NCBI RefSeq assembly: GCF_009915685.1
Contig: NZ_JAABLP010000003.1
Strand: one strand, 5' to 3'
Origin: Pannonibacter tanglangensis
GTDB lineage: Bacteria; Pseudomonadota; Alphaproteobacteria; Rhizobiales; Stappiaceae
Length of the DNA: 64,000 nucleotides
A program made the position numbers and the translations under genes. This document shows positions 44,523 to 53,305 of this stretch, piece after piece (within the stretch, counting starts at the first letter, position 1; each line of letters starts with the position of its first letter). A model generated the notes under the pieces. It worked only from the letters and a program-made list of their open reading frames with translations, searched no databases and was not told where the DNA came from.

Positions 44523-45308
44523 TCAGCGGACGGGCGGGGTCAGGCCAGCGGCGCGGTCCGGACCGGTGACGCGCGCCAGACGCCCCGCCGGGACATCGCC
44601 GGCAATCTCGAGGATGAGCTTGCGGCGCACGGCGGCGGCAAAGCTCTGGGCATTCTCGGCGCTGACGACGAAGGAGCCCGGGCCGCCGATGATCAGCTCG
44701 CCGAAGGCCGCCTCGAGATCGTAGGACGAAGGACGGCCGGAGCAGGAGCGGCACAGGACGGCGAGGCCGTTGATGATGATGCCGGCCTTCACCACCTCGT
44801 CCCGCGCCACGGTGATCGCCGGGCCACCCCAGTTGCCGGCGCTGTCGGCCGACAGGTCGATGACCTTGCGCATGCCCTGGAACGCGTTGGTTTCAAGCTG
44901 GGCCTTGCCGTAGAGCAGCGCCGAGCCGATGGCGTTGCGGCCATAGGCCTGGCGCGGGCGTCCCTCGGTGAGGGCCGCGGCAAAGGCGGCGGCGCTGTCG
45001 GGGCCGTCGATGATCGTCCAGTCGACGACCATGTCCTGCGACCCCGGCCCGGCCCATTCGGCATAGGCGACCGCAATCCGGCCGATCATGTTGCCCGTGA
45101 TGGCGGACAGAACCGCGGGGTCGACGATGGCCTCGGCATAGCCCTGGCGCTGGAATCGGATCTCGTCGTCGTCGATCGAACCGGTGGCGTCGGCGAGCAG
45201 GATCAGCTCGAGATCGACCTCGGTCTGCGCGAGGGCCGCCTGGGGCATCAGCGCCCCCTGCCCCATCAGACCCACGATTGCCAGGAACCCAAGAACCAGT
45301 GACCGCAT
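44523..45308 (-). CDS. DUF1194 secreted protein
   Basis: 261-aa exported protein: signal peptide residues 1-28 (PQAALAQT), then a von Willebrand A-like domain: LLADATGSIDDDEIRFQRQ with the MIDAS-like D-x-T-x-S. DUF1194 is restricted mostly to alphaproteobacteria and cyanobacteria, without known function. Clear SD GGAGGGG. Convergent with the dehydrogenase gene and preceded by a repeat-containing gap. Confidence 0.83.
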   Translation of the reverse strand: MRSLVLGFLAIVGLMGQGALMPQAALAQTEVDLELILLADATGSIDDDEIRFQRQGYAEAIVDPAVLSAITGNMIGRIAVAYAEWAGPGSQDMVVDWTIIDGPDSAAAFAAALTEGRPRQAYGRNAIGSALLYGKAQLETNAFQGMRKVIDLSADSAGNWGGPAITVARDEVVKAGIIINGLAVLCRSCSGRPSSYDLEAAFGELIIGGPGSFVVSAENAQSFAAAVRRKLILEIAGDVPAGRLARVTGPDRAAGLTPPVR

Positions 45309-45448
45309 GCCCGCCCCTCCGGCTTCACCCGGACTTCAAGCTAACGCGTTGCGCGGGCGGGGCGAGATCATGCTTTGGGCGATGACGCCATTGTGAAGAG
45401 GGGAATGTGCATGGCCTCCGTCTGGGGAGAAGCTTCTTCCTCACCAAA

Positions 45449-45576
45449 GTCATCCCGGCCCAGCGGAGCGCCGAGCCGGGACCGGAGGGGCGAGGTCTCG
45501 CGTTTTCCATGCGCTCGCAGACGACAGGCCCGGGCTCTCCGGTCCCGGGTCTTCGCTGCGCTGCGCCCGGGATGAC
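45449..45576. repeat. Intergenic inverted-repeat element, copy 2
   Basis: 128 bp between DUF1194 and cydB. Outer arms GTCATCCCGG / CCGGGATGAC are perfect. The interior contains nested palindromes and no T-run. It shares the ends with the 41.8-kb copy but not the interior length, suggesting a family of short mobile repeats trimmed differently. Confidence 0.8.
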
Positions 45577-45621
45577 GCCAGAGAGGAGGCATCCCGTTGC
45601 GGGGGCTTCCCTTCCGCAAGG

Positions 45622-46626
45622 TCAGTCGTAGCGCAGCTCGCCGGCCTTGCCGCGGAAGATGAAGTAGGACAGCACCGTGTAGCCGATGATGACCGGCAGC
45701 ACGAAGATGGTGCCGACAAGGATGATGGCGAGGCTTTCGGGGGCGCTGGCGGCGGCGTAGATGGTCAGCTTTTCCGGCACCACATAGGGATAGAAGGAAA
45801 AGGCGAGGCCGGCGAAGCAGACCGCGAACAGGACGGTCGCCGCGACAAAGGGCACGAAGGCGAAGCGGTCGCGGCTGTCGGGCAGATGGCGCAGCGAGAC
45901 GTAGATCATCGCCACCAGCGCCACGGCCAGCAGCGGCAGCGGCGCGAGGAAGAGCACGTCCGGCACGGTGAACCACTTGTCGAAGATGCGCGGGCTGACC
46001 AGCGGCGAGGCCAGCGACACGGCGCCGAGGCCGGCGAGCACGCCGTAGAGCCCGCGCCTAGCCCAGCGCACGGCCTTCTTCTGCAGCGCGCCCTCCGCCT
46101 TGATGATCAGCCAGGTGGCGCCGATGAAGGCATAGCCGGCGGCAAGGCAGACGGCGGTGAGCAGGGCAAAGCCGACGGTGAAGGGCGTCCAGACGAGGCC
46201 CATGATGTAGAGACCCAGCATGAAGCCCTGCGACAGCGCGGTCATCAGCGAGCCCGCGAAGAAGGCCGCATTCCACATTGCCTTCTGCGGCGGGGCGACC
46301 TTGGCGCGGAACTCGAAGGCGACGCCGCGCAGGATGAGGCCGACCAGCATGACGGCCACCGGCAGGTAGAGCGCGGTGAGGATCATGCCGTGGGCGGCCG
46401 GGAAGGCGACCAGCAGCAGGCCGATGGCCAGCACCAGCCAGGTCTCGTTGGCATCCCAGAACGGGCCGATGGCGGCCACCATCCGGTCCCGCTCGCCGTT
46501 GTCGGCGAAGGGGAACAGGATGCCGACGCCCAAGTCGAAGCCGTCGAGGACGACATAGGCGAGGATCGACAGGCCCATCAGGGCGGCGAAGATCAGCGGG
46601 AGCGCGAAGGCGTGCTCTGCAAACAT
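45622..46626 (-). CDS. cydB: Cyanide-insensitive bd-type quinol oxidase subunit II
   Basis: 334-aa integral membrane protein with about 8-9 segments; MFAEHAFALPLIFAALMGL begins the first helix, followed by YVVLDGFDLGVG and conserved FDANETWLV-type stretch (WDANETWLVLA). Partner of CydA in a copper-free terminal oxidase reducing O2 with quinol. SD AAGGGGA, 10 bp after cydA. No cydX-sized frame was seen directly after it. Confidence 0.93.
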   Translation of the reverse strand: MFAEHAFALPLIFAALMGLSILAYVVLDGFDLGVGILFPFADNGERDRMVAAIGPFWDANETWLVLAIGLLLVAFPAAHGMILTALYLPVAVMLVGLILRGVAFEFRAKVAPPQKAMWNAAFFAGSLMTALSQGFMLGLYIMGLVWTPFTVGFALLTAVCLAAGYAFIGATWLIIKAEGALQKKAVRWARRGLYGVLAGLGAVSLASPLVSPRIFDKWFTVPDVLFLAPLPLLAVALVAMIYVSLRHLPDSRDRFAFVPFVAATVLFAVCFAGLAFSFYPYVVPEKLTIYAAASAPESLAIILVGTIFVLPVIIGYTVLSYFIFRGKAGELRYD

Positions 46627-46636
46627 GGCAATCCCC

Positions 46637-48028
46637 TTACTCGGCCGGCTGCAGCGCGGGGCGGCCCGGCGCGAGCGGCGCCGGCGCGACCGGGCCCAGG
46701 GAGCCCTTCACCGCCTTGCCGGCCAGATAGAACAGGACGCTGACATAGGCGGCGATGAGCGCCGCATAGATCGCGAGATAGACGACCAGCGTGGACAGGA
46801 CCATGGGTGCGGGCACGGCCGCCACCGCATCGGCGGTGGTCAGCACGCCCTGCACCAGCCAGGGCTGCCGGCCGATCTCGGTGGTGTACCAGCCGGCGAG
46901 CGTCGCCACCCAGCCGGAGAAGGTCATCAGCACCAGCGCACGCAGGCCCCAGGTGCCGGCGGCCGTCTCCAGCTGACCGCGGCGCCAGACGAGAACGGCG
47001 GCGGCGAAGGAGACGGCGAGCATCGCCATGCCGGTGCCGACCATGATGCGGAAGGACCAGAACACGGGCGAGACGGGCGGATGCAGCGGCGTGCCGTCCT
47101 CGGCGACGAAGTCGTTGAGGCCCGGGACAACGCCGTCCGGATCATGCTTCAGGATGATCGAGGCGCCGTTGGGAATGCTGATCTCGTAGTCGTTGCTGCG
47201 GGTCTCGCTGTTGGGCAGCGCGAAGAGGACGAGCGGCACGTTCGGGCGCGTCTCCCAGTTGGCCTCCATGGCCGCGACCTTGGCCGGCTGGTGCTGCAGG
47301 GTGTTGAGACCGTGCATGTCGCCGGCGAGGATCTGCAGCGGGATGAGGACGGCGGCCAGCGTGACACCGGTGCGCAGGGCCACGCGCAGCTCGCCCGTGC
47401 GCTCGCCCTTGAGCCAGCGCCAGGCGGAGAGACCGGCCATCAGGAAGGCCACTGTCAGGCCGCTGGCCAGCAGCATGTGGACGAGGCGGTAGGGCATCGA
47501 CGGGTTGAAGATGATCGCCCACCAGTCCGTGGCGAAGGCGACGCCGTCGCGCATCTCGAAGCCGGCCGGCGTGTGCATCCAGGAGTTCAGCACCAGGATC
47601 CAGAAGGCGCTCATGGTCGTGCCGAAGGCGACGAGGAAGGTCGCCAGCGTGTGCAGCCAGGCCGGAACCTTGGAAAAGCCAAAGAGCATGATGCCGAGGA
47701 AGACGGCCTCGAGGAAGAAGGCGGTCAGGACCTCATAGGCCAGCAGCGGACCGGCGATGTTGCCGACGCGCTCCATGAAGCCCGGCCAGTTGGTGCCGAA
47801 CTGGAAGCTCATGGTGATGCCGGAGACGACGCCGAGCGCGAAGCTGAGGGCAAAGACCTTCACCCAGAAGCGGTAGGCGCCGATCCACTTGGCGTCGCCG
47901 GTCGCGCTGTAGCGCAGGCGGAAGAACAGCAGGACCCAGCCGAGCGCGATCGTGATCGTCGGAAACAGGATGTGGAACGATATGTTCGCTCCAAACTGGA
48001 TGCGCGAAAGCAGCAAGGTGTCCATCAT
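46637..48028 (-). CDS. cydA: Cyanide-insensitive bd-type quinol oxidase subunit I
   Basis: 463-aa subunit carrying hemes b558, b595 and d. SRIQFGANISFHILFPT is the first heme-ligand helix; the Gln-loop LAGDMHGLNTLQHQPAKVAA is of the short, CIO type, lacking the long insertion of E. coli-like CydA; EANWET follows. The ATG at 48,028 lies 8 nt after AGGGA; the longer open frame upstream is Arg/Cys-rich and non-conserved. Heading a cydAB operon; likely used at low oxygen or when cytochrome oxidase is blocked. Two dyads upstream are noted separately. Confidence 0.95.
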   Translation of the reverse strand: MMDTLLLSRIQFGANISFHILFPTITIALGWVLLFFRLRYSATGDAKWIGAYRFWVKVFALSFALGVVSGITMSFQFGTNWPGFMERVGNIAGPLLAYEVLTAFFLEAVFLGIMLFGFSKVPAWLHTLATFLVAFGTTMSAFWILVLNSWMHTPAGFEMRDGVAFATDWWAIIFNPSMPYRLVHMLLASGLTVAFLMAGLSAWRWLKGERTGELRVALRTGVTLAAVLIPLQILAGDMHGLNTLQHQPAKVAAMEANWETRPNVPLVLFALPNSETRSNDYEISIPNGASIILKHDPDGVVPGLNDFVAEDGTPLHPPVSPVFWSFRIMVGTGMAMLAVSFAAAVLVWRRGQLETAAGTWGLRALVLMTFSGWVATLAGWYTTEIGRQPWLVQGVLTTADAVAAVPAPMVLSTLVVYLAIYAALIAAYVSVLFYLAGKAVKGSLGPVAPAPLAPGRPALQPAE

Positions 48029-48105
48029 GGCCGTGTCCCTGTGATGTCGTTTGCACGGGCATATGTGGATCTGCGTAGATGCTGCAATGCGGTGCGACCG
48101 AATGG

Positions 48106-48130
48106 CCCTGCGGCAGAATGTGCCGCAGGG
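48106..48130. promoter_or_regulatory. Perfect inverted repeat in the cydAB leader
   Basis: Arms CCCTGCGGCA and TGCCGCAGGG (10 bp each) with spacer GAATG, 78 bp upstream of cydA. A good candidate operator or leader hairpin; the regulator is unknown. Confidence 0.55.
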
Positions 48131-48161
48131 AGGTCCGGACTCCGCAGGATTCCGTGTTTTT

Positions 48162-48174
48162 TGCCGTAACGGCA
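48162..48174. promoter_or_regulatory. 13-bp palindrome upstream of cydAB
   Basis: TGCCGTAACGGCA, 134 bp upstream of cydA. It uses the same TGCCG/CGGCA half-sites as the dyad at 48,106 but in opposite relative orientation, so one protein could read both. It also lies next to an A-rich run likely to contain the promoter. Confidence 0.5.
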
Positions 48175-48277
48175 CGTCCCCCGCGACATTGCGGCACAGG
48201 GGGCGGCCCAGGGAGCGACCCAGGGATCGGCGCACGGTACGGCGCAGGCGACCCGGTGCCGATCAGAGGCGGATCAG

Positions 48278-48310
48278 GCCAGAACGGGGCCAGAACGGGG
48301 CCAGATCGGG
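48278..48310. repeat. Three-copy 11-bp minisatellite
   Basis: GCCAGAACGGG repeated twice exactly and a third time with one change (GCCAGATCGGG), 6 bp past the stop codon end of the TPR-methyltransferase gene. Confidence 0.85.
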
Positions 48311-48316
48311 TGCAGG

Positions 48317-49144
48317 TCAGGCGCGGCGGGCGAGGACGAGATGTCCCGGCACAGGCTCGCCATCCTCCAGGCGCACGGTGATCGCGTCCATGGCGAGGAG
48401 CGTGAAGCCGTTGGCCTGAAGCCCGGCGCGGACATAGGCCGGGTCATGGGCATAGCGGCGCTTCGGCCCGACGACGACCGGCTGGCCCGCCATGTCCGCC
48501 TCCGGCAGGGTCTCGGTCGAGAAGCCGAACACGCCACCGGGAGACAGGCGCGCGGCCGCCGCCGCCATCACCCGCTCCAGGCGGCCCAGATAGGGCATGA
48601 CATCGGTGGCGGCGATCAGGTCGTAAACCGGCCGGCTGCCGTCCTCCTCCTCGAAGTCCTCGAGGAACTCGACCGCCTCGCCGACATAGAGATCCGCGTA
48701 GACCTCGCGGTCGAAGGCGATCTCGATGATGCGCTCCGACAGGTCGACGCCGGTGAGCGTGTCGCAGATGTCGGCCAGCGCCTCGCCGGTGAGACCGGTG
48801 CCGCAGCCGAGATCCAGCGCCTTGCCATAGGGCCCCGGCGCGTGGGCGCGCAGCTGCTCGCGCAGCAGCAGCGGCACGCAGTATTGCAGCTGGTCGACGA
48901 GAATGGCCTCGAACACGTCGGCGTGCTGGTCGAAGAGCGTGGCGACATAGGCATCCGGCATGCGATCCGGCGCGGGCGCAGCGCCCATCGCCGCCAGCCG
49001 GATGCTGGCACCGCAGTGATCTTCCGGGTCCAGGACGAGGGCCTGACGGTAGGCCTCGGCCGCCGCCGCGAGGTCGCCGGCCTTCTCAAGCTCCAGCCCG
49101 CGGTTGTACACCTCGGCCAGGGCTTCCTCGTCAAATCCGCTCAT
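48317..49144 (-). CDS. TPR-containing SAM-dependent methyltransferase
   Basis: 275 aa. An N-terminal TPR unit (LEKAGDLAAAAEAYRQALVLDP, about residues 17-37) precedes a class I methyltransferase with SAM motif LDLGCGTGLTGEAL (about 110) and Asp/Glu in TGVDLSERIIEIA. This fusion resembles the COG4976-type predicted methyltransferases of unknown substrate. ATG 49,144 chosen with AAAGG upstream; longer in-frame start is Arg-rich. Confidence 0.82.
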   Translation of the reverse strand: MSGFDEEALAEVYNRGLELEKAGDLAAAAEAYRQALVLDPEDHCGASIRLAAMGAAPAPDRMPDAYVATLFDQHADVFEAILVDQLQYCVPLLLREQLRAHAPGPYGKALDLGCGTGLTGEALADICDTLTGVDLSERIIEIAFDREVYADLYVGEAVEFLEDFEEEDGSRPVYDLIAATDVMPYLGRLERVMAAAAARLSPGGVFGFSTETLPEADMAGQPVVVGPKRRYAHDPAYVRAGLQANGFTLLAMDAITVRLEDGEPVPGHLVLARRA

Positions 49145-49305
49145 GTCGTGCCTTTCGTCTGCATGCCTGCGACGCCTCATAGCCGCCCCGGGTGCAAATG
49201 GACAGCGGGAAAAGGGCAAGGCCGAGGCAGAACGCCGGGGCGCCGGCGAGGGAGAGCGACGGACGGACCCGGGGTCAGGCCTCGGGGCCGGGGAACCGGA
49301 CAGAC

Positions 49306-50421
49306 TCAGAAATCGGCCTGCAGACGGCTCCAGCTTTCGGAGGCAAGACCGCCGACATAAAGGCTGTCGGCGCGGATTGCCTCCATCACGGCGGCATGGC
49401 GGCTGGCGATGCAGAAGAAGCCGCGGTGCCTGAGCGTCAGCCAGCGGTGCCGTTGCAGCGCGGTCATCAGGAAGGGCTGGGCAATGCCACCGGCCACCGC
49501 ATAGCCCTCCGCATCCAGGTCGGCGAGCATGGCCGCGACGGTGTCGTTTTCCGCAGCCGGGCGGCAGAGGATGTTGAACACCTCGGCATGGTGGCCGGGA
49601 CGCCCGCAGAACAGGAAGCCGCCCATCGGCTCGCCAGTGACGTCACGCACCAGGCGGAACTGCACCTGGCCGAGCCGGTGGTTCTGGTCGATCTGCGCCG
49701 TCAGCCAGTCGAACTCGGCCCGGTCCCAGTCCGGGCGCAGGCGAAAGTGGGCGAGCATCGGCTCGACCGCAAGCCGGAACGCCTCCGCCTCCACCCGCTC
49801 GACGGCAAGCCCGGTTGCCGGCTGCACGGAAAGCGCGGGACGCAGGCGGCGGATCGGCCGATCCGCCATGCCGAGCGGGGCCAGGGCCACCATGCTGCCG
49901 ATCCGGGGCAGGCTGCGGCGCAGCTGCAGCGCGGCCGCCCGCGCGGGACGGAACACCCGCCGCCATTCGAGGCTCTGCACCGGCAGCACCAGCCCCCCGC
50001 CGGTGACCCAGTGGTCGGCGCTGACCGGCGAGGCGCTGTCGGCAGCCAGAAGATCATGGTTGTGGGCGCGGAAGTAGCGCGACAGGCGCGCGGCCCCGAC
50101 CTGCCCCTCGCGCCCGTCCGACATGAACGAGCCCATGAGACGGGCCGTGACCGGGGCACCGTCGAAGCGGAAGCGGAGGGGAATGCTGAGCAGGGCGGCA
50201 CGGATGCCGACGCAGGGATGGTCATAGACCATGCTGCCGGTGTCCGGGGCGTAGCCCGGAGCCGTGAAGCAGAGCGCGGCGAGATACGCGGACAGGGCAG
50301 GATCGGGCGCTGCGGCACCGGGGCGGAACACCCGGGTGAACAGCGCCGCAACGGCCGGAATGTCGTCGGGTGTCATGGGCCGGACAAGACGGCCGGTCGC
50401 CACGGCGGCAGATCCGCCCAT
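49306..50421 (-). CDS. Large GNAT-type acyltransferase
   Basis: 371-aa protein that looks like a tandem of two acyltransferase-like folds. N-terminal RPMTPDDIPAVAALFTRVF resembles a GNAT start; the C-terminal FLFCGRPGHHAEVFNIL and TALQRHRWLTLRHRGFF suggest the second half. Such proteins are typically found near polysaccharide or lipid genes, but no pathway is visible here. AGGGGA SD; 128 bp after the SRAP gene on the same strand. Confidence 0.65.
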   Translation of the reverse strand: MGGSAAVATGRLVRPMTPDDIPAVAALFTRVFRPGAAAPDPALSAYLAALCFTAPGYAPDTGSMVYDHPCVGIRAALLSIPLRFRFDGAPVTARLMGSFMSDGREGQVGAARLSRYFRAHNHDLLAADSASPVSADHWVTGGGLVLPVQSLEWRRVFRPARAAALQLRRSLPRIGSMVALAPLGMADRPIRRLRPALSVQPATGLAVERVEAEAFRLAVEPMLAHFRLRPDWDRAEFDWLTAQIDQNHRLGQVQFRLVRDVTGEPMGGFLFCGRPGHHAEVFNILCRPAAENDTVAAMLADLDAEGYAVAGGIAQPFLMTALQRHRWLTLRHRGFFCIASRHAAVMEAIRADSLYVGGLASESWSRLQADF

Positions 50422-50549
50422 CAGTTGTCCCCTGTTCCCACGCGTCGGAAGACCAGGGCCGAGCCCTTTCCGTCTGGTTGTCGTGCCGCAGTTTTTACGA
50501 TGACGTTGCGGAAGATGGCAAGCCCCTCCAACACCGCCGGCGGGCGCCT

Positions 50550-51293
50550 TCAGCCGAAAAGGTCGAACTGGCCGTCGTCGGGGCGCGAGGCAGCCTTGCG
50601 CGGGGCGGCCGGGGGCGGGGCTCCCCGGTCCTCGACAGGCGCCTGCACGGCGGCATCGTCGTTGGCAAACGTGTTGACGCGCGCGGAGACCGGGATCAGC
50701 TCGAACTGGTCCTCCGGCGCCGGCTGCAGCAGACGGCTGGCCGCGCGGCTGTCCACATGGGCCGTGTCGAGCCAGGCATCGAACAGCTCCGGCGCCAGCA
50801 CGGCGGGCATGCGGTCATGGACCGCCGAAACGGTCCGGTTTGCCGGGACGGTGAGGATCAGCCCGGTGTCGATCTCGCCGCCGGCCGGGTCGGACCAGGT
50901 TTCAAAGAGGCCGGCAAAAGCGACGAGGCCGCCCTGCTTCGGACGGATGAAGAATGCCTGCCGGGAGCCGTCGTGGCGGCGCCATTCATAGAACCCGCTG
51001 GCGGGAACCAGACAGCGGTGATGGCGCATCGGGCCCCGGAAGGAGGGCTTTTCGGCAGCCGTCTCGGCCCGGGCATTGACCAGCAGCGTGAAGGCGGCCG
51101 GATCCTTGACCCAGGCAGGAATGAGGCCCCAGCGGACCAGCCCGAATCGGCGGCGGCCCTGCACCTGCCGCACGATGGCCAGCGGCTGGGTGGGGGCAAT
51201 GTTGTAGCGGGGCGGAAAATTCGGCGTGTCGGCATAGCCGAAGGCGAGCTTCACCTCGTCGGGCGTGGCGGTGAGGGTCATGCGTCCGCACAT
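50550..51293 (-). CDS. SRAP/HMCES-family DNA-protein crosslinking protein (YedK)
   Basis: 247-aa SOS-response-associated peptidase. Cys2 right after the initiating Met forms the thiazolidine crosslink to abasic sites; NIAPTQPL, Asn in LVNARAET, Glu in VPASGFYEWRR and the late His in AVHDRMPAVL complete the active site. The extreme C-terminus after a Pro/Ala-rich linker is QFDLFG, which matches the bacterial beta-clamp binding consensus QL[SD]LF. It shields abasic single-stranded DNA during replication. Normal core length plus a linker of about 25 residues. Confidence 0.93.
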   Translation of the reverse strand: MCGRMTLTATPDEVKLAFGYADTPNFPPRYNIAPTQPLAIVRQVQGRRRFGLVRWGLIPAWVKDPAAFTLLVNARAETAAEKPSFRGPMRHHRCLVPASGFYEWRRHDGSRQAFFIRPKQGGLVAFAGLFETWSDPAGGEIDTGLILTVPANRTVSAVHDRMPAVLAPELFDAWLDTAHVDSRAASRLLQPAPEDQFELIPVSARVNTFANDDAAVQAPVEDRGAPPPAAPRKAASRPDDGQFDLFG

Positions 51294-51465
51294 GGGGATC
51301 TGCCTCGGGTCTGGCGCCGTCCCGGTGGTCCGTCCGGCTGCCCATCCGGCGCGAAAGGGGCCGATTGCCGGGTCGATCAGGGCGAAGATACTGGTATCGC
51401 TAAGTTAGGTCTTTGGCAACGAAGGCGGCGTAGGGTGGCGGGAAGCAAACAACCGAGGACGGGGC

Positions 51466-51978
51466 ATGGCTGTGGAGGAACCAGTGCTGGGAATTGGTGA
51501 ACTGGCCGCTGATCGTCTGCAGCGCGCCAACATCAATCCGGCGACCGGCCTTGCCACGGATTACCTGAACCACTTCAACGAAGTGGTGATGCTGCTCGAG
51601 ATGCTGCCCGCCATGCCGGAATGCGCCGAGGACGTGCTTGCCTGGGAACCGGCGGACTACCAGACGCATTTCGAGAACTCGAGCTTCTCCGAACGCCAGC
51701 TTGCCATCCTGGCCTATCATGCGGCCCCGGTCCGCCTGCGCACCCATCTCGACACCCTGACGCTGCAGATCAATGAAGCGGTCCGCGCCTGCCAGACGGC
51801 GCTGCGGGCGGCCGACGACCCGTCGCAGGTGGCCCAGGCGGTGGCCGAACGGGCAACGAACGATGTCAAGCCGCTGATCGCCATGGCCAGCGGTGTCATC
51901 CATGGCCACGTCGGTGACCGCGATGCGGTGCAGGACCGCGAAGAGGCCCAGGCCGAGATCGACGCGCTGTTCGCGTGA
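51466..51978 (+). CDS. Conserved-looking protein of unknown function (170 aa)
   Basis: 170-aa soluble, acidic, largely helical protein: ADRLQRANINPATGLATDYLNHFNE and further FSERQLAILAYHAAP, RTHLDTLTLQINEAV. No signal peptide, Cys, or membrane segment. The coding signal (SD AGGACGGGGC, strong third-position GC) is clear. I do not recognise a named family. Divergent from the SRAP gene (172 bp) and followed by the five-copy minisatellite. Confidence 0.7.
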   Translation: MAVEEPVLGIGELAADRLQRANINPATGLATDYLNHFNEVVMLLEMLPAMPECAEDVLAWEPADYQTHFENSSFSERQLAILAYHAAPVRLRTHLDTLTLQINEAVRACQTALRAADDPSQVAQAVAERATNDVKPLIAMASGVIHGHVGDRDAVQDREEAQAEIDALFA

Positions 51979-51994
51979 GCCGACCGGGCGCCTG

Positions 51995-52058
51995 CGCCCC
52001 TTGCCAGCGCCCCTTTTCAGCGCCCCTTGCCAGCACCCCTTGCCAGCCCCCTTGCCAG
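51995..52058. repeat. Five-copy 13-bp minisatellite
   Basis: CGCCCCTTGCCAG repeated at 51,995, 52,008 (TTTT variant), 52,021, 52,034 and 52,047 (12 bp), in the gap before the NUDIX gene. Units are head-to-tail, with one to three substitutions, and end in CAG. Confidence 0.93.
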
Positions 52059-52086
52059 CATCGCCGTGGCCTGCCATGACCGGTCC

Positions 52087-52536
52087 ATGTCCGACACCCC
52101 CCCTCCCCCGTTCCCCCGGGCCCCGAGCCCGGCCGCCGCTCCCGTCCAGGGCGTGAGCGTGATGCTGCTGGCCGGAGACGCCGTGCTTCTCGTCAAGCGG
52201 GGCAAGGCCCCCTACGCCGGGGCCTGGAGCCTGCCGGGAGGGCGGGTGGAGGCCGGAGAGGACCTTCTGGCCGCCGCCGAACGGGAGCTTCTGGAGGAGA
52301 CCGGGCTGGAGGCCCCCCTTACCGGCCCGCTGGAGACCTTCGACACGGGGGCATCCGCCAGCCATCCGGGCTACCGGCTCTCGGTGTTTGCCGGCCAGTG
52401 CCCGGCGGGGCAGACGCCTGTGGCCGGCGACGACGCCGCCGACGTCCTCATGTGGCCGATCGCGGACCTGGACGCGCTGGAGATGACGCCCGGCACGGCC
52501 GCGCGGATCCGGCGGCTGGCCGGGAGCGTGGGATAG
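52087..52536 (+). CDS. NUDIX hydrolase
   Basis: 149-aa pyrophosphohydrolase. The Nudix box GGRVEAGEDLLAAAERELLEETGL (in pieces: GGRVEAGEDL, RELLEETGLE) is intact with catalytic Glu pair. An N-terminal Pro-rich stretch (TPPPPFPRAPSP) precedes the fold. The ATG at 52,087 follows a short tandem-repeat region; no strong SD. Substrate unknown (nucleoside diphosphate-X). Confidence 0.85.
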   Translation: MSDTPPPPFPRAPSPAAAPVQGVSVMLLAGDAVLLVKRGKAPYAGAWSLPGGRVEAGEDLLAAAERELLEETGLEAPLTGPLETFDTGASASHPGYRLSVFAGQCPAGQTPVAGDDAADVLMWPIADLDALEMTPGTAARIRRLAGSVG

Positions 52537-52626
52537 CGCCGCAGACCGCTTGCCGAGACGGCTCAGGGGGGACATGATCCGCCTCGCGTCAGGCCAGCGG
52601 CCGGCGCCCACACGCAGGAGCGACGC

Positions 52627-53103
52627 ATGACCTCGTGCCCGGTCCCCGGCCAGACCCGATCCCGGATCCTTCTCCAGACCCGGTTCCAGACGCCTTGGCT
52701 GCGGCGCCGGCCTGCGTGCCTGCGGAGCCTGGCGCTGGCCATGGCGCTGCTGGTGCCGGCCCTGCCCCCGGCGACGGCCACGGCGCAGGAGCCGCTGAAC
52801 GAGCCCCCCTACGAGCGCCAGTTGCTGCGGCTGTCGGAGATCCTCGGGGCGCTGCATTTCCTGCGCCCGCTCTGTGCGCGCGCCGACGAACCGGGCTGGC
52901 GTGACCGCATGGAGACCCTGCTCGCGGCCGAGGCGGCCGACGAGGCGCGCAAGCGCCGCTTCATCGAGCGGTTCAATCAGGGATACCGGGGCTTTGCCGC
53001 TGTCTACCACAGCTGTACCCCGGCCGCCCGCGAGGCAATGACCGGCTACATCAGCGAGGGCAGCAGCCTGATCCGCGACGTGACGGCCCGCTACAGCCGT
53101 TAA
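52627..53103 (+). CDS. TIGR02301-family secreted protein
   Basis: 158-aa exported protein. After an unusually Arg-rich 30-residue start comes a hydrophobic segment (LRSLALAMALLVPALPP); the mature part begins about residue 55 with YERQLLRLSEILGALHFLR and conserved Cys, WRDRMETLLAAE, FNQGYRGFAAVYHSC, the TIGR02301 signature known mainly from Rhizobiales. SD GGAG. Function unknown. Two conserved cysteines (HFLRPLC and YHSC) may form a disulfide. Confidence 0.83.
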   Translation: MTSCPVPGQTRSRILLQTRFQTPWLRRRPACLRSLALAMALLVPALPPATATAQEPLNEPPYERQLLRLSEILGALHFLRPLCARADEPGWRDRMETLLAAEAADEARKRRFIERFNQGYRGFAAVYHSCTPAAREAMTGYISEGSSLIRDVTARYSR

Positions 53104-53305
53104 CAGACCGCAGAAATCCGCCGTTTTTGAGAGCCAAAGATTACCAAGGACTTAACCTTGATCGTATAATTTGTGGGCTGATCTTAAGAATGCCTTCACA
53201 CTCGCTTCCCGTAAAGAATGACCATGGTAAGGTCTTGTCCAGATTCGGGAGAGGGCAAGTGCTTCGGTCCGGCACGCCGGAGCAGCCAGCAGCCAAAGAG
53301 ACAGC

